From NCBI RefSeq assembly GCF_017498545.1, contig NZ_CP071793.1:8736256-8800255 (forward strand): a DNA stretch of 64,000 nt, read 5' to 3'. A model generated the notes under the pieces. It was given only the letters and a program-made list of their open reading frames with translations. It had not been told where the DNA came from and ran no database searches. Made by a program: the position numbers and the translations under genes. Positions 1 to 9,305 of this stretch are shown here, one piece after another (within the stretch, counting starts at the first letter, position 1; each line of letters opens with the position of its first letter). The DNA is from Sulfidibacter corallicola (GTDB lineage: Bacteria; Acidobacteriota; Holophagae; Acanthopleuribacterales; Acanthopleuribacteraceae).

Positions 1-497
1 TGGCGAAGCTGGAGGCCCGCCGCGAAGGGGTCGCCTACGTGGACAAGGTGCGCGATACCAACAACTTGTTCCAGCGATACCGGGTCCTGGCCACACGGCT
101 GGTGACCCTTTCCTACGTGGCGATCTGGCTCCTGTTGATGTGGCGCTACGGTCTGGCCTACGGATCCCGGGTCATGTTGCCGCCGGTATTGGCCGCGTTG
201 GCGACGTTGGCGATCATGGCGATCGCGGGCAAGACCCTCAACCTGTTTGGGGTTCTGGCCTTGTTGCTGGTGCTGGGCATCGGCGTCGACTACACCATCT
301 TTTTCGCCGAATCCAGAAAGGAACACACCACGACCATGATGGCCATCTTCCTGTCCGCCTGCACGACCGTGCTTTCCTTCGGGCTCCTGGCCCTGAGCCG
401 CACGCCGGTATTGCACCTGTTCGGTTGGGTGGTATGGTGCGGGATCATGTGGGCGTTGCTGTTGGCGCCACTCGCGGGAGGTCGGAAATCACCATGA
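1..497 (+). CDS. MMPL/RND-type exporter, C-terminal part (5' end outside window)
   Basis: Only the last ~165 codons are present; the frame is open from base 3. The segment has several hydrophobic helices and the run GIGVDYTIFF, which matches the conserved transmembrane motif G-x-x-x-D-Y of the MMPL/RND superfamily, where the Asp takes part in proton relay. The protein would sit in the inner membrane and export a lipid-like or hydrophobic product. Its stop codon overlaps the start of the next gene (ATGA), so the two are translationally coupled. MMPL exporters followed by a DUF3261 lipoprotein are typical of aryl-polyene-type clusters; the rest of any such cluster would lie to the left. Substrate is inferred only from this context. 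Confidence 0.72.
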   Translation, partial: AKLEARREGVAYVDKVRDTNNLFQRYRVLATRLVTLSYVAIWLLLMWRYGLAYGSRVMLPPVLAALATLAIMAIAGKTLNLFGVLALLLVLGIGVDYTIFFAESRKEHTTTMMAIFLSACTTVLSFGLLALSRTPVLHLFGWVVWCGIMWALLLAPLAGGRKSP

Positions 498-1114
498 ACG
501 CCTCACGAGGAAGGTACCGATCGGAACGACTGGATCTCGCGTGGCGCTTGGTGATCCTGGCGTTTTGGCTTCTGTGCCTGTCGGGGTGCGCCGTCAAGCG
601 CGACACCTCCGCGCGCGTACGTCTCGATCGAGGTGCCAAGATCGATTTGTCCACCTTCGAAGGATTCGGCGAACCCTTTGCCGGCCTGCAGCGGATGGTC
701 ATCCAACCGAACTCTGGCGATCCGTTCCGCATGCAGTTGGCGGTGGAGGTGGAGGGAGACCGACATGCCCTGGTGGGGCTGACCCCAATCGGCAATCGCG
801 CCTTTTCCATCGTTTTGGAAGAAGGCCGGCTGCGGTACGAAGCGTTGCCCTTCTTTCGGTTACCGGTACCGGCCCGCGAGCTGTTGGGCTGTTGGGTGTT
901 GGCGCATTACCCCGAAGAAGCGCTGCGTGCCGAAGCCCTATCCGCGAAGTGGACACTGGAGACGTTGGCGGAGGAGGGACGCGAGTTGCGTCGCTTCGCC
1001 GATCGACACGGGGTGGTGTTGGAGATCCGGATCCAGGGCGACCCACCCGAGCGGTCGCGTGTGCGGGTGATTCACTATCGAAAGGGTTACCGAATCGACT
1101 TCACGTCGCGCTGA
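494..1114 (+). CDS. DUF3261-like outer-membrane lipoprotein
   Basis: A 206-residue protein. The N-terminus is a short basic region, a hydrophobic core and a lipobox L29-S30-G31-C32, so it should be exported and lipidated at Cys32. The mature part is mostly beta-type with no enzymatic motif that I can see. Size, lipobox and position directly after an MMPL exporter fit the DUF3261 lipoproteins of aryl-polyene clusters, some of which have a LolB-like fold. The ATG at 494 overlaps the upstream stop and is the only start that gives a proper signal peptide. Family assignment rests on context and general form, so it is moderate. Confidence 0.6.
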   Translation: MNASRGRYRSERLDLAWRLVILAFWLLCLSGCAVKRDTSARVRLDRGAKIDLSTFEGFGEPFAGLQRMVIQPNSGDPFRMQLAVEVEGDRHALVGLTPIGNRAFSIVLEEGRLRYEALPFFRLPVPARELLGCWVLAHYPEEALRAEALSAKWTLETLAEEGRELRRFADRHGVVLEIRIQGDPPERSRVRVIHYRKGYRIDFTSR

Positions 1115-1194
1115 TTCCCGGGTGTGCCAAAGCGCCGGTGCGAAGAACCCGAATGGGTGTCAGAGACATCGAAGCAATGTTTGGAGAAGAAGTG

Positions 1195-2930
1195 GGTTAC
1201 GCTCAAGAGCGAAGCCGAATATCTCCCTCGCGGCGCACCATCGACGTCGGAACCTTCACAGTTCTCGCATCGCGAGAGGGGCGGGCCGGCACATCGAAGT
1301 GACACGAGTCGGGAGTCCCCGCATTGCGAGAGGGGCGTTTGGCCGGTAGGTTGGCCCGCTGGGCCGACGCGTCGAAGCAATCCAAGCAACAGAAATCAAT
1401 TGCGCCAAAGAGCGAAGCCGATTTTCTCCCCTGTACCACCGAAGTCGTAACGTCCAGGGTCCCCGCATCCGGAGAGGGGCGTCAGGCCTGTAGGTGGAGC
1501 AGCCTGCTCCACCAATCGAAGCAACACCAGAAACAGCAGCAGGTTATGCCCAAAAGCGAAGCCCCGAACCTCCCTGAGCCCTCACCCACGAAGTCATCAA
1601 TCTCCGCAGCTTAAGAGATTCGTCGCGCCGTTAAAATCCGGGCTGCGTAAGCTGGCTGCTCCACCAATCGAAGCAAGGTCTGGAGCAGGGGGGCTACTTC
1701 AAAGAGCAAAACCAATTGGGCCCCTGACAGAATCCGCCATCCCTGACGGGCCCAACCGGCTCTGCACCACGCCTCTCCATGGAGTCGGGAATTTCGCAAC
1801 CCGGCGACTTCGGTGGCAAATCCTTCAGCGAAACACACTGCTTCGCTCCTGAACATTGCACTTCATCGCGGGTTGCATCGCTTTGATTGGTCGGGCACGG
1901 CCGGTATGGCTGGCGGCCCAACCTACGGGCCCGACGCCCCTCCCGCGATGCGGGTACTTTGAACTTGGCGACTTCGGATCGGGGGCGCGAGGGAGATTTC
2001 GGGCTTCGCTCTTTGGCTCAATTGATTGTCATTGCTTGAGTTGCTTCGATTGGTTCACCAAGCTGGTGAACCTACAGGCCCGACGCCCCTCCCGCGATGC
2101 GGGTACTTTGAACTTGGCGACTTCGGATCGGGGGCGTGAGGGAGATTTCGGGCTTCGCTCTTTGGCTCAATTGATTGTCATTGCTTGAGTTGCTTCGATT
2201 GGTTCACCAAGCTGGTGAACCTACAGGCCTTACGACCCCAATTGGATGCGGGTGCTTTGGACTTCTCGACTTTCGATTGGGGTCGTGAGTGAAATGATCG
2301 GCTACGCTCTTTGGCGCAATTGATTGCTGTTGCTTGAGTTGCTTCGACGCGTCGGCCCAGCGGGCCAACCTACAGGCCAGACGCCGCTCTCCGGATGCGG
2401 GAACCCTGGACGTTACGACTTCGGAGGCACAGGGAGGGGGAGAAAATCGGCTTCGCTCTTTGGCGCAATTGATTGCTGTTGCTTGGATTGCTTCGACGCG
2501 TCGGGCTGGCAGCCCAACCTACGGGCCAGACGCCCCGCTCCGGATGCGGGAACCCTGGACGTTACGGCTTCGATGGTGCAGCGGGAAAGAGGCCTTACGC
2601 CGCTCTCCGGATGCGGGAACCCTGGACGGTTCGATTTCGGTGGCACAGGGAGAGGGAGAAAATCGGCTACGCTCTTTGGCATGACCCCCTGCCGTTTATT
2701 ACGTCACTTCGATTGGTCGGGCTGGCAGCCCAACCTACGGGCCAGACGCCCCGCTCCGGATGCGGGAACCCTGGACGTTACGGCTTCGATGGTGCAGCGG
2801 GAAAGAGGCCTTACGCCGCTCTCCGGATGCGGGAACCCTTGACGTTACGGCTTCGATGGTGCAGCGGGAATGAGGCCAGACGCCGCTCTCCCGCTGCGGG
2901 AACCGCTTCGCTGGCGCGTGGCGAGGTTGG
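1195..2930. repeat. Intergenic repeat array, exact 149-bp period, two orientations
   Basis: This 1.7-kb stretch has no credible gene; its open frames are repeat translations rich in Pro, Gly and Arg. Units run in one orientation from about 1200 to 1700 and in the opposite one from about 1880 to 2930. The AACCTAC box recurs at 1920, 2069, 2218, 2367 and 2516, exactly 149 bp apart each time, then at 2732 after an extra 67 bp. Each unit carries a hairpin core, a CCGGATGCGGGAACC-like box and a CTCTTTGGCGCAATTGATTG-like box. Clear hairpins are 1493-1513, 2052-2072 and 2201-2221 (9-bp stems, 3-nt loops). The same family occurs at 50990-52432. No transposase or spacer structure is present. Confidence 0.9.
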
Positions 2931-2944
2931 CAACCGACCTGATC

Positions 2945-2974
2945 CTAAAAAGCCCCGAACCGAGGTCCGGGGCT
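2945..2974 (-). terminator. Rho-independent terminator of the sugar-dehydrogenase fusion gene
   Basis: On the minus strand, AGCCCCG and CGGGGCT form a stem closed by a short loop and followed by a run of T. It lies just beyond the stop codon at 2981. Confidence 0.85.
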
Positions 2975-2980
2975 GGGTCC

Positions 2981-5548
2981 TCAACGACAATTGCTGTTGA
3001 TGTAGGTGACCAAGCTCAGGATGTTTTCGTCCGGCCAGTCGCTGGCGAGCAGCATCAACCCCTCACTGCAGCCGGCACTGGGATCCAATTGGCGGATCCA
3101 GTCGCGAATCAACGCCTGATCCGCCAGATCCATCTGCTCGAACGGCCGCATCCGGTTCCCGAACTGCGGGCTCCCGCAATTGACTTTCTCGAACAGGTAG
3201 CTGCGGTCCGCTCGGCCAGGAGTTACCAGCGTCAATCCCGGTACGAAGGAACTGGGCTGCTCGACCAGGTTGTCGAAGCTGTTCGTCAACAGGTTCAGGC
3301 CGCCGTTGTTGCTGCCCGAGGCATCGTGGCAACCCGTGCAGTTGTTGCTCCAGATGGGCTGGATTTGGGAGGCGTAGTCGATGTTGGGCGTCTCCGCGAT
3401 GCCGTCCAGATCGTCGCAGGTCGCACCGCCAGAATACTGCCCGATGGTGTAGTCGATGGGGTGGGCCTGATTGCTGGTGATCGACGCGTCGTGGGTCTGG
3501 GAGGGGTAGGTTCCCGTATTGGTGTCGCCCACCAGGTCGAAGAAAAAGGTCGCGTTGCCCGAACCGCTCGGCACGGCGATGTGGTAGTAACCCAACCCGT
3601 CGGTGGTGCGCCGGTGCGCCACGCCCGTGGGCGTCCCGACCAGCAAGTCGCGCCCTCCTGGCAGGGCCAGCGGCGACTGGGCGTCGCCCCGCGCGGTGCC
3701 GATGTCGATCACGGCCGGTTCACCTCGTGGCGTGAGGGCGCGCCCCGTGATCATCGTGTCGGAAAGGTAGAAATCGAGGGTCGCCGCGAACCCGCGAACG
3801 GTGGGCTGAACCGGAATCCCGATCCAGGCCGGATGGAAGCTGTCCGAACTAGGCTCCCCGGCGCTGACGACGAGGCCGTCACCCAGGAGTGATACATCGT
3901 GCGTGGTGTCGATGATTCCACCGGCTGCGATCGCCACCCGGTTCGCGTCGGGTCCGGTCCCGCCCGTGACCGGAGCGGGGGTGACGCCGTCCGTTTGGTA
4001 AAAACGAAGCTCGGTGGCCTCCGCAATGCCGTTTCCGTTCAGGTTGCGGCCGTCGAAAATGGTGCCGTCGAGCGTGATCGACGCGACTTGGTAGGCCAGC
4101 ACCTCCGCCTCGGCCGTGTCCTTGAGCCCCGTGTTGCTGGTCACCTCGAGCGTCGCCTGATACCGGCCAGGCTGGGTGTAGGTGTGGCTGGGGTTCTGGG
4201 AGGACGATTGGTTGCCGTCACCGAAATCCCAGGACCAGTCCGTGATCGAACCGCCGCTGACCGTGGATTGGTCGGAGAATTGGACGTTCAGCGGGACCAC
4301 GCCCGTGGCGGGGCTCGGATTGGTCGTGAAGTCCGCGTCCGGCGGCGTGCCCGCGATGAAACGCACCCGGCGCAGGGCGTAAAACCCGCCCAGGGCCTCG
4401 TCGACGCCCGTGTCGCTCAAGTACAGCCAGCCGTCCGGTCCGAACTGGAGGTCGACCGCGACCACGTCGTCCACGAAAGGGCCGCCGCCATCGATGGGAA
4501 TCTCCACCAACGTGTCCAGGTCGGCACCGGTCAGGCTCCAGCGAAAGAGACGCGGCGGATTCGGCCACCAGTTGCCGGTGTACAGGACCGGGCCATCGGG
4601 TGCGAAGGGGCCGCCGTCGGCGATCGCGATCCCTACCTGGGAAGGTGGACGGGCCGCCATCACGCGGTGGTTGGGATCCGGCGGATCCAGAAAGCCACCA
4701 TTGTCGCCGGCGGCGCTCCAAGCCCCGTTGGAGCCCATCTTGACCCAGGACAGGCGGTCGGTCGAGTTGCCGTTTTCCGAATTGTACAGGACGTCTTCGG
4801 CCGGTGTGCCGGGGTGGAAGGTGACCCGGAACGGGTTGCGAAAACCCACGGCCCAGACGCGAGAGCGGATGCTGTTGGCGTTGCCGTCGTAGAAGGGGTT
4901 CGAGGCGATGCCGCCACCGTCCACCTTGTTGACGCGCAAGATCTTGCCTTCGTAGAAATCCGGGTGCTGGACGTTGGGCGTATCGTCGGTTTCTCCCAGG
5001 TTGTTGTCGTCGCCCAGGGCGATGTAGATGAACGCGGGTTCGTTGGGGTGAAACTGGATGTCGCCCCCATTGTGGAAGGTGTGCACCTTGGGCAGGCTAT
5101 CGAGGATCACGGTCTCGGAGCCCGGCGACATCGCCGTGTGCGAGGCATTGGCCGTGATGCGTGTCAGCCGCTCGTCGTTGTTGGTGGTATAGAACAAATA
5201 GATGTGACGGGTCTGATCGTATTCGGGATCGACCGCCATTCCCAGCAATCCGCTTTCCTGGGTGGCGTCGATCTGGGACCGCAGGTCGGCGAACGTCGTG
5301 GGATCGTTGAACCCACCCGACCCGTCCGGTGTGAACAGCAGGATCACGCCGCGCTTTTCACAAACCAACATGCTTCCGTTGGGGAGAAATTCGATACTGA
5401 TCATGCCGTTGCCGAAGTGAATCGCGTCGACGACGAAGTTCGGATCGGAAACGGTCTGAGCCCTGACGACGGTGGTCAGGTCGAGCGCGATCCAGAGGAT
5501 CACCGCCCATACCTTCGCCGTGCTCCCGCGACCAAATAATAATGTCAT
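2981..5548 (-). CDS. Secreted PQQ-type sugar dehydrogenase / PKD / cytochrome c fusion
   Basis: 855 residues. Order: signal peptide (about 1-30); six-bladed beta-propeller of the glucose/sorbosone dehydrogenase (HHIP-like) family (about 35-400), with HNGGDIQFHP and ALGDDNN; PKD domain (403-486) with WSWDFGDG; a beta-rich linker; a c-type heme segment with CTGCH at about 737-741 and Met residues near 795-800 that could be the distal ligand; and a 29-residue tail with Cys at both ends. It likely oxidises a sugar or alcohol outside the inner membrane and passes electrons to its own heme. The ATG at 5548 has GGAG six bases upstream; an alternative ATG is at 5560. The tail resembles that of the lamin-tail protein at 28546. 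Substrate is unknown. Confidence 0.82.
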   Translation of the reverse strand: MTLLFGRGSTAKVWAVILWIALDLTTVVRAQTVSDPNFVVDAIHFGNGMISIEFLPNGSMLVCEKRGVILLFTPDGSGGFNDPTTFADLRSQIDATQESGLLGMAVDPEYDQTRHIYLFYTTNNDERLTRITANASHTAMSPGSETVILDSLPKVHTFHNGGDIQFHPNEPAFIYIALGDDNNLGETDDTPNVQHPDFYEGKILRVNKVDGGGIASNPFYDGNANSIRSRVWAVGFRNPFRVTFHPGTPAEDVLYNSENGNSTDRLSWVKMGSNGAWSAAGDNGGFLDPPDPNHRVMAARPPSQVGIAIADGGPFAPDGPVLYTGNWWPNPPRLFRWSLTGADLDTLVEIPIDGGGPFVDDVVAVDLQFGPDGWLYLSDTGVDEALGGFYALRRVRFIAGTPPDADFTTNPSPATGVVPLNVQFSDQSTVSGGSITDWSWDFGDGNQSSSQNPSHTYTQPGRYQATLEVTSNTGLKDTAEAEVLAYQVASITLDGTIFDGRNLNGNGIAEATELRFYQTDGVTPAPVTGGTGPDANRVAIAAGGIIDTTHDVSLLGDGLVVSAGEPSSDSFHPAWIGIPVQPTVRGFAATLDFYLSDTMITGRALTPRGEPAVIDIGTARGDAQSPLALPGGRDLLVGTPTGVAHRRTTDGLGYYHIAVPSGSGNATFFFDLVGDTNTGTYPSQTHDASITSNQAHPIDYTIGQYSGGATCDDLDGIAETPNIDYASQIQPIWSNNCTGCHDASGSNNGGLNLLTNSFDNLVEQPSSFVPGLTLVTPGRADRSYLFEKVNCGSPQFGNRMRPFEQMDLADQALIRDWIRQLDPSAGCSEGLMLLASDWPDENILSLVTYINSNCR

Positions 5549-6001
5549 TGTGTTCTCCATATCATGCTCTGGCCGGATTCCCGGATCGTTGGATCTGATG
5601 GGGATGATCCCGGGTTCCGACACCATGGGGTTTTCCTGCAACTGATACTGACGTAGCGCTAGTTCCGAAAATGTCGGCATCGATTCGAGTACTGGGGGGT
5701 ATGTGTCATTTGGACTGAAAATGATGCAAACATAGCGAGAATTTAGGGGCGAGGGTAGAGAAAAAAACGACTTCTTGGTGAGGAACTGGTGGAAACCTGA
5801 AGGAAATGTGATCCCGCCAACGAAAAATGCCGCGACGGGCGTGCGCGGCATTCGGTTTTGGTATGGGTTCCGGCGGAACCCGAACCCCTTCCTTTCGAAG
5901 GTTGGTTTGCACGGATTCGCGGTGGCTCGGGCCCAATCCTTGCGCCTTCCAAACGATCTGCCTTGGGATGATGAAAGGGTTCGGGGCGACGTCCACCCGG
6001 C
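5549..6001. other. Intergenic region between selA and the dehydrogenase gene
   Basis: It holds the selA terminator and presumably the promoter of the leftward dehydrogenase gene. The bases around 5650-5760 are AT-richer than the surroundings. I see no credible gene. Confidence 0.5.
5823..5851 (-). terminator. Rho-independent terminator downstream of selA
   Basis: ATGCCGCG (5827-5834) pairs perfectly with CGCGGCAT (5844-5851) around a 9-nt loop. Read on the minus strand it is followed by TTTTT. It lies about 150 bases past the selA stop. Confidence 0.8.
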
Positions 6002-7345
6002 TCAGGAACGCCAGGCCTCGTTCACCTTGGCGATCAGCAGGGCATCTTCCTCCGGGAAAACCGCCGAAAGATTCAGGACGAACCGGTCGTCGTGAATCAG
6101 GCCCAGAACCCCTGGCTCCCCCAGACGAAGGCGGCGCGCAAAGGCCGTTTTCTTGGGGAAGCGCGCCGTGAGCGAAAGGGTCGGTCGCCGTTCCTGGGGG
6201 AGACTTCCGCCACCGACGAAGCCAAAGTCCTCGACCAGGGACCAATCGCCGTTCAGACGGTCGCGGATCACGCGAGCGCGCGCCTTCAAATCCTCCGGAG
6301 CGACCGTGGCCAAACGCGAAAGGGGGAGAGGCACGCCCGCCGCCAGATCGCGCAAATGATGGCAAACGATGGAGATCGTCAACTTGTCGGCCCGCACCAG
6401 ACGCATCATCGGATGCTTGCGCAGACGTTGAATCCACGCGGCTTTGCCCAGCACGATACCGGCCTGAATGCCGCCCAGTAGCTTGTCACCGGAGAACATC
6501 AGGACATCCGGCCCCGCGGCCAGGGACGCCTCGATGGTCGGTTCGGGAACGGCGGGGAAGGTCAGCGCCTCGCTCAGGCCGCTGCCCAGATCCAGGACGA
6601 CGGGGAGACCGTGCTCGCGGCCCAGCGCCACCAAGGCCGCCAGATCCGTTTCTTCCGTGAACCCCTCGATGCGGTAATTGGAGGGATGGGTCTTCAACAG
6701 GCAACCCGTACCCGAACCGATGGCCCGGGCGTAATCGGTCGCCCTTGTCTTGTTGGTGGTGCCCACTTCGCGCAGGATCGTGCCCGCGAAGCTCATTATC
6801 TCCGGCAGACGAAAACTACCGCCGATTTCGATCAACTCACCGCGGCTGACGACGGTCTCCCTGCCGCTCGCCAGTGCGGCCAACGCAAGGCACACCGCCG
6901 ACGCCGCGTTGTTGACCAGCGTGGCGTCTTCCACATCCCACAGGGTCCGCGCCAGTGCCGCGAAGTGGCGATCGCGATGGCCGCGTTTGCCCGAGTCTCG
7001 ATCGAGTTCCAAGTCGGTGTATCCGGCCACCTCTTCCAGCGCGGATCGAACCGTTTCGCGACGCAAGGGGGCTCGCCCCAGGTTGGTGTGCAGCAGGATG
7101 CCGGTGGCGTTGATCATCGGACGGGGGCCGGGACGGGTCACGGGTGCGAGCACTTCGCGGATCAGGTCGGCGGTCGTTTGTGGCCGAGGCGTCTCGCGCA
7201 TCCGGGCGGCCACCATGCGGGCCAGGCGCGTGACCAGCCGTTCGTTTTGGCATTGGGCGCCCAGATGGCCCGCCACCTCTTCCTTCAGCCGGTTGATACT
7301 CGGAATGGTCGATCGGGGATCGGGGGCCGCGTCGTGCTCTTTCAT
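6002..7345 (-). CDS. selA: L-seryl-tRNA(Sec) selenium transferase
   Basis: 447 residues, normal for bacterial SelA. This cytosolic PLP enzyme converts seryl-tRNA(Sec) to selenocysteyl-tRNA(Sec) using selenophosphate. Visible marks are the N-terminal helical domain, INATGILLHTNLGRAPL (about 78-94), VNNAASA (144-150) and the PLP-lysine motif SGDKLLGG with Lys288. The ATG at 7345 is the natural start. No selB, selC or selD is recognisable in the window, so those parts of the pathway must be elsewhere. A strong terminator follows at 5823-5851. The gene implies that the organism makes selenoproteins, but I found no in-frame UGA candidate here. Confidence 0.95.
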   Translation of the reverse strand: MKEHDAAPDPRSTIPSINRLKEEVAGHLGAQCQNERLVTRLARMVAARMRETPRPQTTADLIREVLAPVTRPGPRPMINATGILLHTNLGRAPLRRETVRSALEEVAGYTDLELDRDSGKRGHRDRHFAALARTLWDVEDATLVNNAASAVCLALAALASGRETVVSRGELIEIGGSFRLPEIMSFAGTILREVGTTNKTRATDYARAIGSGTGCLLKTHPSNYRIEGFTEETDLAALVALGREHGLPVVLDLGSGLSEALTFPAVPEPTIEASLAAGPDVLMFSGDKLLGGIQAGIVLGKAAWIQRLRKHPMMRLVRADKLTISIVCHHLRDLAAGVPLPLSRLATVAPEDLKARARVIRDRLNGDWSLVEDFGFVGGGSLPQERRPTLSLTARFPKKTAFARRLRLGEPGVLGLIHDDRFVLNLSAVFPEEDALLIAKVNEAWRS

Positions 7346-7573
7346 TGACAGTCCATTTGGCCGAGACTTATACCTTTACATGACATGAGGGCTTCCGCGA
7401 AGGGGAGAATCGCCGGCCCTTACCACCGTGGTTTTGGTGCGGAACGGGTTGGGTGAGCGGAACCCAAGCGGGGACGGACACCGGCCGGGCCGCCTCGTCG
7501 TAAGAAGGGACGCGCCCGCAAGATCAACGCAAAAAAGCGCTCGTTTTAGGGTATAGTGGAATTGGGGTCGAAT

Positions 7574-7879
7574 ATGGTCTTGCTCATCGCATTTGTCGCC
7601 TTTTTGGTAGCAGCTACTTATATCATCAATTCTACCAACCCGGAAAAGCGGAAGTACAAAAGTTTCAGTGGTGGCGGCGACAACCCCTTTCGCGGCCGCT
7701 ATACCAAGCCACCCAAGCGGACGAGCAATAAAACGATCGACAAGGGTTCGATGATTCGCTGTCACAATTGTGCGTGTTTCTTCCCCGAGACACGGGTTGT
7801 CAACGAAGTGGTCGAGGGCCATATCCTGGAATTTTGTTCCGAATCCTGTCGCCACAATTTTCACCTGCCGCGCCAATGA
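7574..7879 (+). CDS. Small membrane-anchored zinc-ribbon protein (PP0621-like)
   Basis: 101 residues: an N-terminal transmembrane helix, a polar basic linker, and a C-terminal Cys pattern CHNC ... CSESC spaced like a treble-clef or TRASH-type zinc site. This layout is that of the PP0621-type family, whose function is unknown. I chose ATG 7574 because a G-rich ribosome-binding site (GGGG) lies six to seven bases upstream; a GTG at 7556 would add six residues. It precedes mnmA on the same strand with about 150 bases between, so co-transcription is possible but not shown. Confidence 0.65.
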   Translation: MVLLIAFVAFLVAATYIINSTNPEKRKYKSFSGGGDNPFRGRYTKPPKRTSNKTIDKGSMIRCHNCACFFPETRVVNEVVEGHILEFCSESCRHNFHLPRQ

Positions 7880-8030
7880 AGGCACGGCCCCGAACGCCGA
7901 CGCGGAACCCATCGGTTCCGGCCGTTGCAAAGCGTCCCCAAAGCGCGTAGAAAGAGGCTGGGGGAGAGGCGTTTCGCCCGTCACCGCACGTCAGCGGTGC
8001 CATCAGTTCGAAAGACGAGGAGTTCACATC

Positions 8031-9152
8031 ATGGAAAAACGAAGGATCGTGGTCGGATTGTCCGGCGGAGTCGACTCGGCGGTGGCGGCCCTGCGGCTCA
8101 AGGAGCAGGGTCACGACGTCGTCGGCATTTTCATGAAGAACTGGGAGGATGACGACGAAGGCTGCACCGCCGAGGACGATCATCGCGATGCGCGGCTGGT
8201 GGCCGATACGGTCGGCATCCCGTTCTACACCTTCAACTTCGTCAAGGAATACTGGGACCACGTCTTCCAGCATTTCCTCCAGGAATACGGCCGGGGTTAC
8301 ACGCCCAACCCGGACATCCTCTGCAACAAGGAAATCAAGTTCAAGTGCTTTCTGGAGAAGGCCTTGGAGCTGGATGCGGACTGCATCGCCACCGGCCATT
8401 ACGCGCGCGTGCGTTTCCACGACGGCCATTACCAGTTGCTCAAGGGCGTGGATCCCAACAAGGACCAGTCCTACTTCCTCTACACCCTGGGCCAACGCGC
8501 CCTGAGCAAGGCCGTGTTTCCGCTCGGCGAGCTGCACAAGACGCAGGTTCGCGAGTTGGCCAAATCGGCCGGGTTACCCAACTGGGACCGCAAGGATTCT
8601 ACCGGTATCTGCTTCATCGGCGAGCGCAAGTTCAAGGACTTTCTCCAGGGCTACCTGGGCACCAAGCCCGGCGACATCGAGGATCCGGCGGGCAACGTCG
8701 TGGGCCGTCACGACGGCCTGATGTACCACACCATCGGCCAACGCCAGGGCCTGGGCATCGGCGGCCCCGGCGATCCCTGGTACGTGGTGGGCAAGGATAC
8801 CGACCGCAATGTGTTGTTGGCGGCCCAAGGCAAGAACCACCCGCTGCTGTTCGCGCCGGCCCTGTCGATGAGCAGCCTCACCACCTGCAGCGAGCGACCT
8901 CTTGCGTTGCCGCACCGGTGCGCCGCCAAGATTCGCTATCGTCAACAGGATCAGGCGTGTACGCTGGTCGCCGGGGCCGGCGAGGGCCAGTGGAACCTGG
9001 TGTTCGACGAGCCCCAGCGCGCCGTCTCGCCCAAACAGTCGGCGGTGCTGTACGACGGCGATGTCTGTTTGGGCGGCGGCATCATCGACCAACCGCTGGC
9101 CGAGGTGCCGGCCGAGCTGGCGGAACGGGTCGAACGGGTGCCCACACGCTGA
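8031..9152 (+). CDS. mnmA: tRNA-specific 2-thiouridylase
   Basis: 373 residues, the usual length. MnmA adenylates U34 of tRNA(Glu/Gln/Lys) and replaces O2 by sulfur delivered from a persulfide relay. The PP-loop SGGVDS lies at 11-16, the nucleophile region LCNKEIKF has Cys98, and the second catalytic Cys194 is in STGICFIGERKF. HTIGQRQGLGIGG marks the central domain. The ATG at 8031 has GAGGAG upstream and starts directly before the PP-loop strand, as in other MnmA proteins; a long in-frame extension upstream is not needed. Confidence 0.97.
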   Translation: MEKRRIVVGLSGGVDSAVAALRLKEQGHDVVGIFMKNWEDDDEGCTAEDDHRDARLVADTVGIPFYTFNFVKEYWDHVFQHFLQEYGRGYTPNPDILCNKEIKFKCFLEKALELDADCIATGHYARVRFHDGHYQLLKGVDPNKDQSYFLYTLGQRALSKAVFPLGELHKTQVRELAKSAGLPNWDRKDSTGICFIGERKFKDFLQGYLGTKPGDIEDPAGNVVGRHDGLMYHTIGQRQGLGIGGPGDPWYVVGKDTDRNVLLAAQGKNHPLLFAPALSMSSLTTCSERPLALPHRCAAKIRYRQQDQACTLVAGAGEGQWNLVFDEPQRAVSPKQSAVLYDGDVCLGGGIIDQPLAEVPAELAERVERVPTR

Positions 9153-9194
9153 GAAACGCGCTTTCGCCGATTTGCTATTTACCTCAAAAAGAGC

Positions 9195-9224
9195 TTGTTA
9201 TCTCGTTGCCATTCTTGGTATTCT
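9195..9224 (+). promoter_or_regulatory. Possible sigma-70 promoter of rpsU
   Basis: TTGTTA and TATTCT are separated by 18 bases, about 80 bases upstream of the rpsU start, in a locally AT-richer stretch. It was found by eye only. Confidence 0.35.
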
Positions 9225-9305
9225 GCTTGGGTGCGTCGTAGCGAAAGCGCGCCGTACTTTCCAGCATCATGCTGCAAGTTGAAATTAGAAAGGGTGTGAC
9301 ACCTT

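Noticed and set aside
1195..2930. CRISPR array
   Set aside because: The whole 149-bp period is repeated and no unique spacers of constant length exist; units occur in both orientations.
2324..3000. Repeat-derived open frames
   Set aside because: They translate the 149-bp units, show the same Pro/Arg/Gly runs in each copy and lack ribosome-binding sites.
3899..5539. Long plus-strand frame opposite the dehydrogenase gene
   Set aside because: It mirrors codon bias of the real minus-strand gene in GC-rich DNA and encodes no recognisable domain.
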